A stretch of 64,000 nucleotides of DNA, taken from Pseudomonas pohangensis. Lineage in GTDB: Bacteria > Pseudomonadota > Gammaproteobacteria > Pseudomonadales > Pseudomonadaceae. A model generated the notes under the pieces. That model saw only the letters and a list, made by a program, of their open reading frames with translations, was not told the DNA's origin and searched no databases. The stretch lies in contig NZ_LT629785.1 of assembly GCF_900105995.1 (NCBI RefSeq), positions 3,224,001 through 3,288,000 of the forward strand. The letters are read 5' to 3'. The position numbers and the translations under genes are program-made. Positions 54,421-63,024 of the stretch are shown piece after piece (within the stretch, counting starts at the first letter, position 1; each line of letters opens with the position of its first letter).

Positions 54421-55479
54421 ATGCGCCGACTGATTGCCTGCCTGCTGATAACCCTGCTGCCAAGTCTTGCCAGCGCTGAACAAACGGTACTCACCGTACT
54501 GAACTGGAACGACTATATCGACCCGCAGGTGCTGGTCGATTTTGAAAAAGAAACCGGCATCAAGATTGATTACAAGACTTACGGCTCTGCGGCCGAAATG
54601 AAAGAAATGATCGACAGCGTGACCGCTGCCGACATCGTGGTACCCACCAACCCGGACCTGCCGGGCCTGATCAAGGAAGACAAGCTGCTCCTGCTGGATC
54701 AGAGCAAGCTGCCCAACAGCAAGAATATCGATCAGTCCATGCTGATGAAAATGCTCGCATTCGATGCGGGCAACCGCTACTCGATACCCTACCTGTGGGG
54801 TGCGGTAGGACTGGCCATCAACACCCCCCAGGCAGAAGCGGCCTATGGCGGCAAGCTGCCACAGAGCTGGAGCCTGGTTTTCGACCCCGAGCAAGTGGCC
54901 AAATTGTCCGGTTGCGGGGTCAGCTATCTGGACTCCGTGGATGACGTCATGACCAGCCTGATGAACTACCGGGGCCGAATCCTGGAAGACTCCTCTCCGC
55001 GGCAGATCCTCAAGGCAGGCAAGTCCCTCGAGGCGATCAAGCCAGACCTTCGCTACATAGACAGCGAGCGCTACATTGAGGACCTGGCCAGCGGCAAACT
55101 GTGCGTGGCCATTTCCTTTGTCGGTGATGCGCTGGCTGCCGCCGATGCCGGGCAACCGGTAGAGTTCGTCATCCCCAACGAAGGGGCCACGCTGTTTATC
55201 GACAGCCTGACGATTCTCAAGTCCTCACAGCATCAGGACGCGGCCTATCGCTTCATCGATTACCTGCTGCGCCCGGACGTTATCGCCAAGATCACTGTCG
55301 CCACCCTTTACCCGAATGCCAATGCCGCAGCCATCGAGCTGCTGCCGGAAAGCCTGCGCAACCGGCCGGGTATTGTTCCGGACAAAGCAACCAAGCGCCG
55401 TCTGGCACTGCTCAAAGCGCTGCCTGAAGCACAGGAAAAAGCCCGCGATCAGGCCTGGAGTGCCTTGCTGGCCAAGTGA
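54421..55479 (+). CDS. Orphan periplasmic polyamine-binding protein, copy 1 (PotF family)
   Basis: 352 residues with a signal peptide (MRRLIACLLITLLPSLASA). The mature part starts VLTVLNWNDYIDPQVLVDF and has SIPYLWGAVGLAINTPQAEA and RYIEDLASGKLCVAISFVGD. It belongs to the PotF/PotD family but sits apart from the permease genes, between spuI and aguR, like PA0295 in P. aeruginosa. It shows strong similarity to the next gene. Its ligand contacts differ from SpuD/E (EGATLFIDSLTIL), so it may bind a different amine or act as a sensor. GGGAA precedes the ATG. Confidence 0.9.
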   Translation: MRRLIACLLITLLPSLASAEQTVLTVLNWNDYIDPQVLVDFEKETGIKIDYKTYGSAAEMKEMIDSVTAADIVVPTNPDLPGLIKEDKLLLLDQSKLPNSKNIDQSMLMKMLAFDAGNRYSIPYLWGAVGLAINTPQAEAAYGGKLPQSWSLVFDPEQVAKLSGCGVSYLDSVDDVMTSLMNYRGRILEDSSPRQILKAGKSLEAIKPDLRYIDSERYIEDLASGKLCVAISFVGDALAAADAGQPVEFVIPNEGATLFIDSLTILKSSQHQDAAYRFIDYLLRPDVIAKITVATLYPNANAAAIELLPESLRNRPGIVPDKATKRRLALLKALPEAQEKARDQAWSALLAK

Positions 55480-55513
55480 CACCGTCACTACCCCTGCTGC
55501 CCCCATGCTGCTG

Positions 55514-55543
55514 ATAACCTGTTGCGTGGGCGCAACAGGTTAT
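55514..55543 (+). terminator. Strong hairpin after the first orphan binding protein gene
   Basis: Perfect 13-bp stem ATAACCTGTTGCG / CGCAACAGGTTAT with loop TGGG, 34 bp after the stop. No T-run follows, so it may be a weak terminator or an mRNA-stabilising hairpin. The rest of 55480-55988 (510 bp) shows no gene and no other feature I could support. Confidence 0.5.
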
Positions 55544-55988
55544 CCATCGGCAAACAAGCCCGTGAGCTGGCAGCTTTTCTGCCCTGCTGTAACCGTCTTG
55601 CGGGTTTGCCTGCAGCAGTCTCCAGACGCCTTTGAATGCGGGGAATTATCAGACTGCAACACCCGGCAGCCTGAAACTCCAAAGTACCTCCCGAACCCCG
55701 AACCGGCGCGCCGAAAGCACACTGATCCGGCGCGCACCGGATAGCAGCAGCCCGCCCGACATTCCGCTTTCCGCTGCAGGCGACTCCTGACCCAACCGGT
55801 CCATTCTGCCGTTCCCCCGCTTGTAGTCACTGCATCCCCGCACAAGCTCGCGTTGTAGTTTTCTTTCCCCGACTGCTAAAGTCGGGACGCCTGAAGTAAC
55901 AAGCTCGTCGCGCGTCAATGAAAAAACGGCTTCCGCCACGCGCCAAAAACTTGCACTTACCTGCACCTGACTTAAGGGATGTCGCCCA

Positions 55989-57068
55989 ATGCACCGCCTT
56001 CTTGCCTGCCTGTTGATTGCTCTGCTACCCGGTTTTGTAGTCGCAGCTGATGAAAATGTTCTGCGCATATACAACTGGAATGACTACATCGCCCCGGAAG
56101 TGCTGACCAATTTCGAGAATGAAACCGGTATCAAGATTGTCTATGACACCTTCAGTACCGACGAGGAACTAAGCAAGGCGTTTGACGACAACGCGCCCTA
56201 CGACATCATGGTGCCATCCCACGACTCACTGCCCCGCCTGATCAAGGAAGGCAAGCTGACCTCGCTGGATAAGGCCAAGTTACCCAATGCCGTCAATCTC
56301 GACTCGCAGGTGCTCAGCAAGCTGTCCGCATTCGACCCCCAGAATATTCACGCGATGCCTTATCTGTGGGGAGCCGTTGGCTTGGCCATCAATACCCCGA
56401 AGGCCGAAAGCGCCTTTGGTGGCCCGCTGCCGGAAAGCTGGAGCGTGGTCTTCGATCCCGAGCAAAGCGCCAAGCTGGCCAGTTGCGGCATCAGTATTCT
56501 GGATGCGTCCGCCGAGGTATTCGACGGCCTGATGAACTACAAGGGCCGCAGCATTTCGCACACGCCGCCACGCCGGATCAAATCTGCCGCCAAGACATTG
56601 TTTGCCATACGGCCGAATATCCGCCAGATCGACAGCGAGGAGTACATCGAGGCCCTGAATACCGGTGATCTGTGCGTCGCTGTTGCCTGGACCGGAGATG
56701 CGCTGGTCGCTGCCGATGAGGGCCAGCCGGTAGTCTTCGTGGTGCCTGAAGAAGGTGCCCCGATGTTCATTGACACCCTGGTAATTCCTACCAATGCAGC
56801 ACGCCCTGACCTCGCCTACCGGTTCATCAACTATCTGCTCAAACCAGAAGTAGCCGCCCAGATCACTACCGAAACGCTGTACCCGAACGCCAATGCTGCA
56901 GCCGACCAGTTTCTTTCGGCAGAACTGCGCAACATGCCGGGGATCAAACTGGACAAGCAGATGCGCCGCCGCCTGACCATGATGCCAACCCTGCAGGATG
57001 ACACCCAGGAAGCCATCGATGCCGTCTGGGCAGAATTCATCGAAGCACCAACACCTGAGGCGCTCTGA
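55989..57068 (+). CDS. Orphan periplasmic polyamine-binding protein, copy 2 (PotF family)
   Basis: 359 residues, signal peptide MHRLLACLLIALLPGFVVA. Opens LRIYNWNDYIAPEVLTNF and has AMPYLWGAVGLAINTPKAES, RQIDSEEYIEALNTGDLCVA and PEEGAPMFIDTLVIPTNA. It aligns along its whole length with copy 1 (shared PYLWGAVGLAINTP and YPNANAAA), so the pair arose by tandem duplication. Neither is next to permease genes. It precedes aguR by 13 bp on the same strand, so the two may be co-transcribed. The second copy is not in the P. aeruginosa layout I remember. Confidence 0.9.
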   Translation: MHRLLACLLIALLPGFVVAADENVLRIYNWNDYIAPEVLTNFENETGIKIVYDTFSTDEELSKAFDDNAPYDIMVPSHDSLPRLIKEGKLTSLDKAKLPNAVNLDSQVLSKLSAFDPQNIHAMPYLWGAVGLAINTPKAESAFGGPLPESWSVVFDPEQSAKLASCGISILDASAEVFDGLMNYKGRSISHTPPRRIKSAAKTLFAIRPNIRQIDSEEYIEALNTGDLCVAVAWTGDALVAADEGQPVVFVVPEEGAPMFIDTLVIPTNAARPDLAYRFINYLLKPEVAAQITTETLYPNANAAADQFLSAELRNMPGIKLDKQMRRRLTMMPTLQDDTQEAIDAVWAEFIEAPTPEAL

Positions 57069-57081
57069 CTTCAGCCTTCCG

Positions 57082-57759
57082 ATGAGCAGCTCAGAACACC
57101 AACAACCGAGCGTTGCCAGAACCCGCAAACCGAGGGCCAGCAGCCAGGCGCGCATTGCCGCAATCCTTGCGGCAGTCCGCGCCGAACTGGCGGAGCAAGG
57201 CACCGGCGAACTGTCCATCTACAGTGTTGCCGCGCGTGCGGGGATCCCTCCGTCCTCGGTGTACCATTTCTTTGCCAGCGTCCCGGCCCTGCTCGAGGCA
57301 CTCACCAGCGAAGTCCATGCGGCATTCCGCGCCTGTCTGCAGGCGCCGCTGGATCATGCACAACTGCGTGACTGGCGGGATCTGTCGCGCATTGTCGAAT
57401 CGCGCATGCTCGAAACCTACGCTGCAGATCCTGCGGCACGCCAGCTGGTTCTCGCCCAGCACGGGCTGACCGAAGTTACCCGTGCCGATCAGCGTCACGA
57501 TGTCGAACTGGGTCGTCTGTTGCAGCAGCTTTTTGCCCGGCACTTCCAGCTGCCGGCGCTACCGGAAGATATCGACATCTTCACCCTGGCTCTGGAACTG
57601 AGCGATCGCGTTTACGCCAGCTCTGTCCAGTCCCATGGCGTCATTACCCCGCGCATGGCCGAAGAGGGCATGCGGGTATTCGATGCGTATCTGGCCCTGT
57701 ATCTGCCGGCCCACCTGCCAAAACACCCTGCGCCCATCTGCGGTGCTGCAAGCCAGTAA
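57082..57759 (+). CDS. aguR: AguR, TetR-family repressor of agmatine genes
   Basis: 225 residues. The TetR N-terminal helix-turn-helix is at about residues 45-70 (VAARAGIPPSSVYHFFAS). The C-terminal ligand domain is helical and less conserved. Its position directly before aguB-aguA and after the orphan binding protein reproduces the P. aeruginosa order, where AguR represses aguBA and is relieved by agmatine or N-carbamoylputrescine. Start ATG 57082 (MSSSEHQQPS); the longer frame overlaps the preceding gene. Repeated CGATA/TATCG half sites lie just downstream (57772-57848). Confidence 0.9.
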   Translation: MSSSEHQQPSVARTRKPRASSQARIAAILAAVRAELAEQGTGELSIYSVAARAGIPPSSVYHFFASVPALLEALTSEVHAAFRACLQAPLDHAQLRDWRDLSRIVESRMLETYAADPAARQLVLAQHGLTEVTRADQRHDVELGRLLQQLFARHFQLPALPEDIDIFTLALELSDRVYASSVQSHGVITPRMAEEGMRVFDAYLALYLPAHLPKHPAPICGAASQ

Positions 57760-57771
57760 AGACTCCAGGAT

Positions 57772-57848
57772 TATCGATATTTATCGGCTTTATAATTGAA
57801 ATTAGGCTCTCGATAGTTTTAATTTGCTTTATTTGCAGATATTTATCG
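57772..57848. promoter_or_regulatory. Candidate AguR operator region upstream of aguB
   Basis: AT-rich region with a repeated 11-mer GATATTTATCG at 57776-57786 and 57838-57848 (62 bp apart). The first copy sits in the palindrome CGATA-TT-TATCG (57775-57786), with further half sites TATCG (57772-57776) and CGATA (57811-57815). The symmetry and place between aguR and aguB suggest binding sites for the TetR regulator. Confidence 0.6.
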
Positions 57849-57945
57849 ATTATAAAATATCCAGCTTAACTGCAGCGGTAACGCAGAATCCGCCAAGCCC
57901 TGCTACTTTCAGACTAGTCAAATCCACTGTTGCCCGAGGTGTTCC

Positions 57946-58827
57946 ATGTCCCGCATTGTCTCCGTCGCTGCTACCCAGATGGCCTGTTCCTGGGATAGCG
58001 CCGCCAACATTGCCAACGCTGAAAAGCTGGTGCGTGAAGCCGCCGCCAAAGGCGCGCAGATCATCCTGATTCAGGAACTGTTCGAAACCCCCTACTTCTG
58101 CCAGAAGCCCAACGCCGACTACACCCAGCTGGCCACCACCGTTGCCGAGAATCCGGCCATTGCGCACTTCCGCAAAGTCGCCGCCGAACTCAAGGTGGTG
58201 TTGCCGATCAGCTTCTTCGAACTTGCCGGCCGTGCCCGCTTCAACAGCATTGCGATCATCGACGCCGATGGCAGCAACCTCGGGGTGTACCGCAAGAGCC
58301 ATATTCCCGATGGCCCCGGCTACCACGAAAAGTATTATTTCAACCCCGGTGATACCGGCTTCATGGTCTGGGATACCGCCTACGCCAGAATCGGTGTGGG
58401 CATCTGCTGGGATCAGTGGTTCCCCGAGTGCGCACGCAGCATGGCGCTGATGGGCGCAGAAATTCTCTTCTATCCGACCGCCATCGGCAGTGAGCCGCAT
58501 GACCCCAATATCACCTCGCGCGAGCACTGGCAGCGGGTCCAGCAAGGTCATGCCGGCGCCAATGTGATGCCGCTGGTTGCCAGCAACCGCATCGGCAAGG
58601 AAGAGCAGGATGGCTCGGAAATCACCTTCTATGGCTCCTCGTTCATCGCTGACCAGTTTGGTGAAAAGGTTGCGGAACTGGACCAGAGCGAAGAAGGCAT
58701 CCTGGTGCACAGCTTCGATCTGACCGAGCTGGAAAAGGTCCGCAGCGCCTGGGGTGTCTTCCGCGACCGCCGGCCGAACCTGTACTGGCCGATCGGCACC
58801 CTCGATGGCGAAACGGCGTCCGAATAA
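57946..58827 (+). CDS. aguB: N-carbamoylputrescine amidohydrolase
   Basis: 293-residue nitrilase-superfamily enzyme that turns N-carbamoylputrescine into putrescine, ammonia and CO2. Triad: Glu44 in ILIQELFETPYF, Lys117 in YRKSHIPDG, Cys154 in GVGICWDQWFPE. Length and motifs match AguB of bacteria and plants. ATG at 57946, 120 bases after the second half of the operator repeats. Followed by aguA after 98 bp. Confidence 0.97.
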   Translation: MSRIVSVAATQMACSWDSAANIANAEKLVREAAAKGAQIILIQELFETPYFCQKPNADYTQLATTVAENPAIAHFRKVAAELKVVLPISFFELAGRARFNSIAIIDADGSNLGVYRKSHIPDGPGYHEKYYFNPGDTGFMVWDTAYARIGVGICWDQWFPECARSMALMGAEILFYPTAIGSEPHDPNITSREHWQRVQQGHAGANVMPLVASNRIGKEEQDGSEITFYGSSFIADQFGEKVAELDQSEEGILVHSFDLTELEKVRSAWGVFRDRRPNLYWPIGTLDGETASE

Positions 58828-58925
58828 GGCCGCCAGCTTTCCCGCAGCCGTTCCCACCAACAGACCTGGCGGTGGCAATGGCTGCCACCATTTTCCACCC
58901 TGCTCCAGATTGCACAGGTGACTCC

Positions 58926-60029
58926 ATGACTACCCTGACCAGCACGCCCCGCGCCGACGGTTTTCGCATGCCCGCCGAATGGGCAACCCATCAGCAGACC
59001 TGGATGGTCTGGCCGCAGCGCCCGGACAACTGGCGCCTGGGTGGCAAACCGGCACAAGCTGCATTTACCGCAGTGGCAAAAGCGATTGCCGGTTTCGAGC
59101 CGGTCACCGTGTGTGTCAGTGCCGAACAGTACGATAACGCCAGCGCCCGCTTGCAGCAGGCGAATATCCGCGTCATCGAACTGAGCAGCGATGATGCCTG
59201 GGTACGCGACACCGGTCCGACCTTCGTGACCAGCGCCAGCGGCGAGGTACGTGGGGTGGACTGGACCTTCAACGCCTGGGGCGGCTTCGATGGCGGCCTC
59301 TACTGGCCCTGGCAGCGTGACGATCAGGTAGCCCGCAAAATCTTGCAAATAGAAGGCTGTGCCCGTTACCGCACCGAAGGCTTCGTGCTGGAGGGCGGCT
59401 CGATTCACGTGGACGGTGAGGGCACCCTGATCACCACCGAGGAATGCCTGCTCAATCGCAACCGCAACCCGCACCTGAGCCGCGAGCAGATCGAAACCCT
59501 GCTCGGCGAGCACCTGGCCATCGACAAGGTGATCTGGTTGCCCGACGGTCTGTTCAATGATGAAACCGATGGTCACGTCGACAACTTCTGCTGCTATGTA
59601 CGCCCCGGCGAAGTGTTGCTGGCCTGGACCGATGACGCGCAGGATCCCAACTATTCACGCTGCCAGGCAGCCCTGCGGGTACTCGAAAGCCAGCCGGATG
59701 CCAGAGGCCGCAAGCTGGTCGTGCACAAGATGCCGATCCCGGGCCCATTGCATGCCACGCCCGAGGAATGCGCCGGGGTCGACCTGAGCGCCGACAGTCA
59801 GCAGCGCGATCCGTCGATTCGGCTGGCCGGCTCCTATGTCAATTTTCTGATCGTTAACGGCGGCATCATCGCGCCACGCTTCGATGATCCGAAAGACGCC
59901 GAGGCAGAGGCTATTCTGCAGCGGCTATTTCCCGAGCATCGGGTAGTGATGGTACCCGGCCGGGAGATATTGCTCGGCGGCGGCAATATCCATTGCATTA
60001 CCCAGCAGCAACCGGCGCGCAGTGAATAA
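58926..60029 (+). CDS. aguA: Agmatine deiminase
   Basis: 367 residues; converts agmatine to N-carbamoylputrescine, the step before AguB. The pentein-fold active site ends in ILLGGGNIHCITQQQP with the nucleophilic Cys357. Further features are WVRDTGPTFV with the Asp of the substrate pocket, GGFDGGLYWPWQRD, LEGGSIHVDGEGTL, and DETDGHVDNFC. Start ATG 58926 (MTTLTSTPRA); an 18-codon upstream extension is possible but unneeded. Together AguA and AguB supply putrescine for the gamma-glutamylation route. Confidence 0.97.
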   Translation: MTTLTSTPRADGFRMPAEWATHQQTWMVWPQRPDNWRLGGKPAQAAFTAVAKAIAGFEPVTVCVSAEQYDNASARLQQANIRVIELSSDDAWVRDTGPTFVTSASGEVRGVDWTFNAWGGFDGGLYWPWQRDDQVARKILQIEGCARYRTEGFVLEGGSIHVDGEGTLITTEECLLNRNRNPHLSREQIETLLGEHLAIDKVIWLPDGLFNDETDGHVDNFCCYVRPGEVLLAWTDDAQDPNYSRCQAALRVLESQPDARGRKLVVHKMPIPGPLHATPEECAGVDLSADSQQRDPSIRLAGSYVNFLIVNGGIIAPRFDDPKDAEAEAILQRLFPEHRVVMVPGREILLGGGNIHCITQQQPARSE

Positions 60030-60092
60030 ATAACTGGCCTGCCACCCGCTAATGGCATTGCCTGCAATTATCCAAGTGATACCCTCGTCAGG

Positions 60093-61736
60093 ATGAAAGC
60101 AGTCAAAACCGAACCAGGCAACGAGCAGAAACCGCAGGCTACCCTGACGCAGAGCGAACTTGTTCTCGAGGCACTGAATGCCGGCAAAAACAAGCGTGTG
60201 CGCAAGCTGCTGGCACGCATGCACCCGGCAAAAACCGCGGCGTTACTGGAGTCCCTGGAACCTCAACAGCGTCTGGACCTGTGGCAACAGATCGCTCCGG
60301 TGCGCGAGGCACGCATACTCCCGCACCTGAGCCAGAGTCTGGCTCTGCAGCTGCGCAACGATCCCGGCGAGAATGGTCACGCGGAAGATGGTACTGGCGA
60401 GACAGGCACCAGCCACCTGGAAGCTGCCCGTAAAGCACTGGCCCAGGGCAAGCTCAAGCGGCTCGGCAAGATCCTGCACCCCCTGCATCCGGCCAAGATC
60501 GCCGGACTTCTCGAGGCCTTGCCGCCGGAAGAGCGCCGCGTCGCCTGGAGCATGGTTGAAACAGAACGTGCCGGCCGTGTCCTGACCTATCTGCATGACG
60601 AGATTCGCGCCAGCCTGGCGCTTGAGCTGGATATCGAGGACCTGCTGGCCTCGGCCTCATATCTGGAACTGGATGACCGGGTTGACCTGATCCAGACCCT
60701 GCCCAGCGAGCTTGGGCAAAGGCTGCTGCACGCCAGCAACGCACGCCAGCGGCAGCTGATCGAGTCGATGCTGTCCTATCCGGAAGACTCTGCCGGCGGC
60801 CTGATGAACGCGGACACCATTCAGGTGCGCGCGGAGGTCAAGGCCAGTACGGTACTGCGCTACCTGCGCCTGCTGGAAAACCTGCCGCCACAAACCGACA
60901 TGCTCATGGTGGTCGATCGCAAAGGCCACTACATCGGTGCACTGCGCCTGAGCGCACTGGTTACCGCCGAGCTGGACCAGCAGGTCGCCGACCTGATGCA
61001 CAAGGACATAGCCGCCATTCCGGCAGACAGCAGCAGCGCCGATGTGGCGCGCCTGTTCCAGGATCAGGATCTGTTGTCAGCGCCGGTAGTCGACGAGCAG
61101 AACCGCTTGATCGGCCGAATAACCATTGATGACGTGGTCGACCTGATTCGCGAAGAATCCGATCGCGCGCTGATGCAGATGGCCGGTCTGGATGATGAAG
61201 CGGATATCTTCGCGCCCGTACTGGTCAGCTCGAAACGCCGGGCCATCTGGCTCGGCATCAATCTGGTCACCGCCTTTGCTGCGGCCTGGGTAATCGGCCT
61301 GTTCGAAGGCACCATTCAGCAACTGGTAGCGCTCGCCGTACTGATGCCGATCGTCGCCAGCATGGGCGGGATCGCCGGCAGCCAGACTTTGACCCTGCTG
61401 ATTCGCGGATTGGCGCTGGGCCAGGTGCAGAAAGGCAACACCCGTACCCTGCTGCGGCGTGAGCTGGGCATCTCCGTGCTCAACGGCCTGCTCTGGGCAG
61501 TGATTATCGCCTTGCTGGCAGTGCTCTGGTTCGGCGACTGGGGCATCGGCGCCGTTCTCGGCGCCGCCATTCTGGTCAACCTGCTCTGTGCGGCGTTCGC
61601 CGGCTGGGGCGTGCCGTTGCTGTTACAGCGCATGGGTATCGATCCGGCCCTGGCCGGCAGCGTGATTCTTACTACCGTCACCGATGTGGTCGGCTTTTTC
61701 GCCTTTCTCGGGCTGGCGACCATTTTCCTGCTCTAG
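60093..61736 (+). CDS. mgtE: MgtE-type magnesium transporter with a doubled N-terminal domain
   Basis: 547 residues. The MgtE N-domain appears twice: HPAKTAALLESLEPQQRLDL at about residues 45-64 and HPAKIAGLLEALPPEERRVA at about 131-150, each followed by the same helical pattern. Two CBS motifs follow at about 240-365 (MLMVVDRKGHYIGALRL, APVVDEQNRLIGRITIDDV). Then comes a five-helix channel domain from about residue 385 with MPIVASMGGIAGSQTLTLL and SVILTTVTDVVGFFAFL. MgtE is a Mg2+-gated channel with cytoplasmic sensing domains. No strong ribosome site is seen upstream of ATG 60093. Confidence 0.93.
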   Translation: MKAVKTEPGNEQKPQATLTQSELVLEALNAGKNKRVRKLLARMHPAKTAALLESLEPQQRLDLWQQIAPVREARILPHLSQSLALQLRNDPGENGHAEDGTGETGTSHLEAARKALAQGKLKRLGKILHPLHPAKIAGLLEALPPEERRVAWSMVETERAGRVLTYLHDEIRASLALELDIEDLLASASYLELDDRVDLIQTLPSELGQRLLHASNARQRQLIESMLSYPEDSAGGLMNADTIQVRAEVKASTVLRYLRLLENLPPQTDMLMVVDRKGHYIGALRLSALVTAELDQQVADLMHKDIAAIPADSSSADVARLFQDQDLLSAPVVDEQNRLIGRITIDDVVDLIREESDRALMQMAGLDDEADIFAPVLVSSKRRAIWLGINLVTAFAAAWVIGLFEGTIQQLVALAVLMPIVASMGGIAGSQTLTLLIRGLALGQVQKGNTRTLLRRELGISVLNGLLWAVIIALLAVLWFGDWGIGAVLGAAILVNLLCAAFAGWGVPLLLQRMGIDPALAGSVILTTVTDVVGFFAFLGLATIFLL

Positions 61737-61742
61737 TGCTAC

Positions 61743-62162
61743 TCAAGGCGCGCGCCTGGACTCCAGCGCGCTAAACACCAGCATCCCGGCCAGCATGGCC
61801 AGCACAAACACCAGAACCTGCCAGTGACCCGTCAGCAGGATCGCCAGCGCCGGCCCCGGACAGATGCCGGCAATCCCCCAGCCGATACCGAACAGCAGGC
61901 TGCCACCGATCAACCGCGGGTCCAGCTCACGCTTCTGCGGCAATTGCATCGGCGCCCCGAGCAGGGATTGCGTCTGCCGACGCGCCCAGCTGAACGGTAA
62001 CAGGGCCGCCACAATCGCGCCGCCCATCACCAGTGCCAGCGAGGGATCCCACAACCCCGCGAGGTCGAGAAAGCCGAGGACCTTGGCCGGATTGGCCATA
62101 CCGGCCAGCAGCAGACCGATGCCGAAGAGCAAACCGGCGATAAATGCTGTCAGTTTGCGCAT
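61743..62162 (-). CDS. YeeE/YedE family membrane protein (DUF6691-like half)
   Basis: 139 residues from ATG 62162 (MRKLTAFIAGLLFGIGLL). Four hydrophobic helices. The conserved GMANPAKVLGFLD and IAGICPGPALAILLTG segments belong to the second half-protein of the YeeE/YedE (DUF395/PmpB-like) pair. The cysteine in GICPGPA is expected to take part in sulfur-compound transport, as in the thiosulfate transporter TsuA. The gene starts 2 bp after the stop of its partner at 62165. The open frame extending upstream overlaps the partner and is not used. Confidence 0.88.
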   Translation of the reverse strand: MRKLTAFIAGLLFGIGLLLAGMANPAKVLGFLDLAGLWDPSLALVMGGAIVAALLPFSWARRQTQSLLGAPMQLPQKRELDPRLIGGSLLFGIGWGIAGICPGPALAILLTGHWQVLVFVLAMLAGMLVFSALESRRAP

Positions 62163-62164
62163 GT

Positions 62165-62599
62165 TCAGGCTCCCAGCAGATGACGAATGACAAACACCGT
62201 GGCAAAACCACTGGCCATGAAACACAGGGTGGCCACCATCGAACGTGGCGACAGGCGCGAAATACCGCATACACCATGCCCGCTGGTGCAACCCGAGCCG
62301 TAACGGGTGCCAATCCCCACCAGCAGTCCGGCAACGATCAGGCCGGCAGTGCCGGTCTGGAACTCGATACGCGGCAATGCGCCAAACACCCCCCACAGCA
62401 GCGGCGCCAACAGCAGCCCAAGGAGGAACAGCGCTTTCTCGATGCGGCCATCGGCGCCGCGTTGCAACAGGCTGCCGAGCAATCCGCTGATGCCGGCAAT
62501 CCGGCCATTGGCAACCAGCAGCACACTGGCGGCCAGGCCAATCAGCAGCCCCCCGGCCAGCGATGACCAGGGCGTGAAATTGATCCAGTCAAGCGTCAT
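62165..62599 (-). CDS. YeeE/YedE family membrane protein (PmpA-like half)
   Basis: 144 residues, four helices. The signature GSGCTSGHGVCGISRLSPRS (residues 101-120) carries the two cysteines typical of the sulfur-transport YeeE/YedE family. It forms a pair with the 62162 gene, and the pair resembles PmpA/PmpB, which are controlled by an ArsR-family repressor. The start overlaps the ArsR gene stop by 4 bp, so the three genes are coupled: regulator first, then two permease halves. Confidence 0.9.
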   Translation of the reverse strand: MTLDWINFTPWSSLAGGLLIGLAASVLLVANGRIAGISGLLGSLLQRGADGRIEKALFLLGLLLAPLLWGVFGALPRIEFQTGTAGLIVAGLLVGIGTRYGSGCTSGHGVCGISRLSPRSMVATLCFMASGFATVFVIRHLLGA

Positions 62600-62922
62600 T
62601 GCGGTGAACCTCCACAGAACTGTTGATACAGGGTATTGATCACCGCCAGCGCTGCCGGACTGGTGATACGGTAATAAATCTGTTTGCCCTCACGACGGGT
62701 ATCGACCAGAGCTTCCCGGCGCAGCACGGCAAGCTGCTGCGACAGGGTCGGCTGGCTGATCCCCAGCAACGCTTCAAGCTCGCTGACATTGCGCTCGCCC
62801 TGCGAAAGCTGGCACAGCAGTAGCAAACGATCCGGATTGCCCAACGCCTTGAGCAACTGGCCGGCGGCACCGGCGTTGTCGCGAAGTTGCTGGATATCGA
62901 GTGCAGTTTCTGGAGCGGTCAT
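62596..62922 (-). CDS. ArsR-family regulator with a BigR/SqrR-like cysteine pair
   Basis: 108 residues. The winged helix-turn-helix spans about residues 25-90 (LLGISQPTLSQQLAVLRRE as the recognition region, RREGKQIYYRI as the wing). Two cysteines only: Cys37 (LLLLCQLSQGE) and Cys103 (QFCGGSPQ), 66 residues apart, as I recall for persulfide sensors SqrR and BigR. This makes it a likely reactive-sulfur-responsive repressor rather than a metal sensor. It heads the operon with the YeeE/YedE pair. A perfect 20-bp palindrome lies 28 bp upstream of its start. Confidence 0.9.
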   Translation of the reverse strand: MTAPETALDIQQLRDNAGAAGQLLKALGNPDRLLLLCQLSQGERNVSELEALLGISQPTLSQQLAVLRREALVDTRREGKQIYYRITSPAALAVINTLYQQFCGGSPQ

Positions 62923-62950
62923 GGGCGCAGCCTTCAGTTAGCCAGATAAC

Positions 62951-62970
62951 AATATATATTTTTATATATT
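62951..62970. promoter_or_regulatory. Candidate operator of the ArsR-YeeE/YedE operon
   Basis: Perfect inverted repeat AATATATA-TTTT-TATATATT in a very AT-rich promoter region, next to TATAAT on the minus strand (62973-62968). ArsR-family persulfide regulators of the BigR type bind AT-rich palindromes of this kind and repress their own operon. Confidence 0.6.
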
Positions 62971-63024
62971 ATATGGCAAACAATAATCCGTGCCGTGTTG
63001 ATGGTTCGGGCTGTTGAAAAGTTC

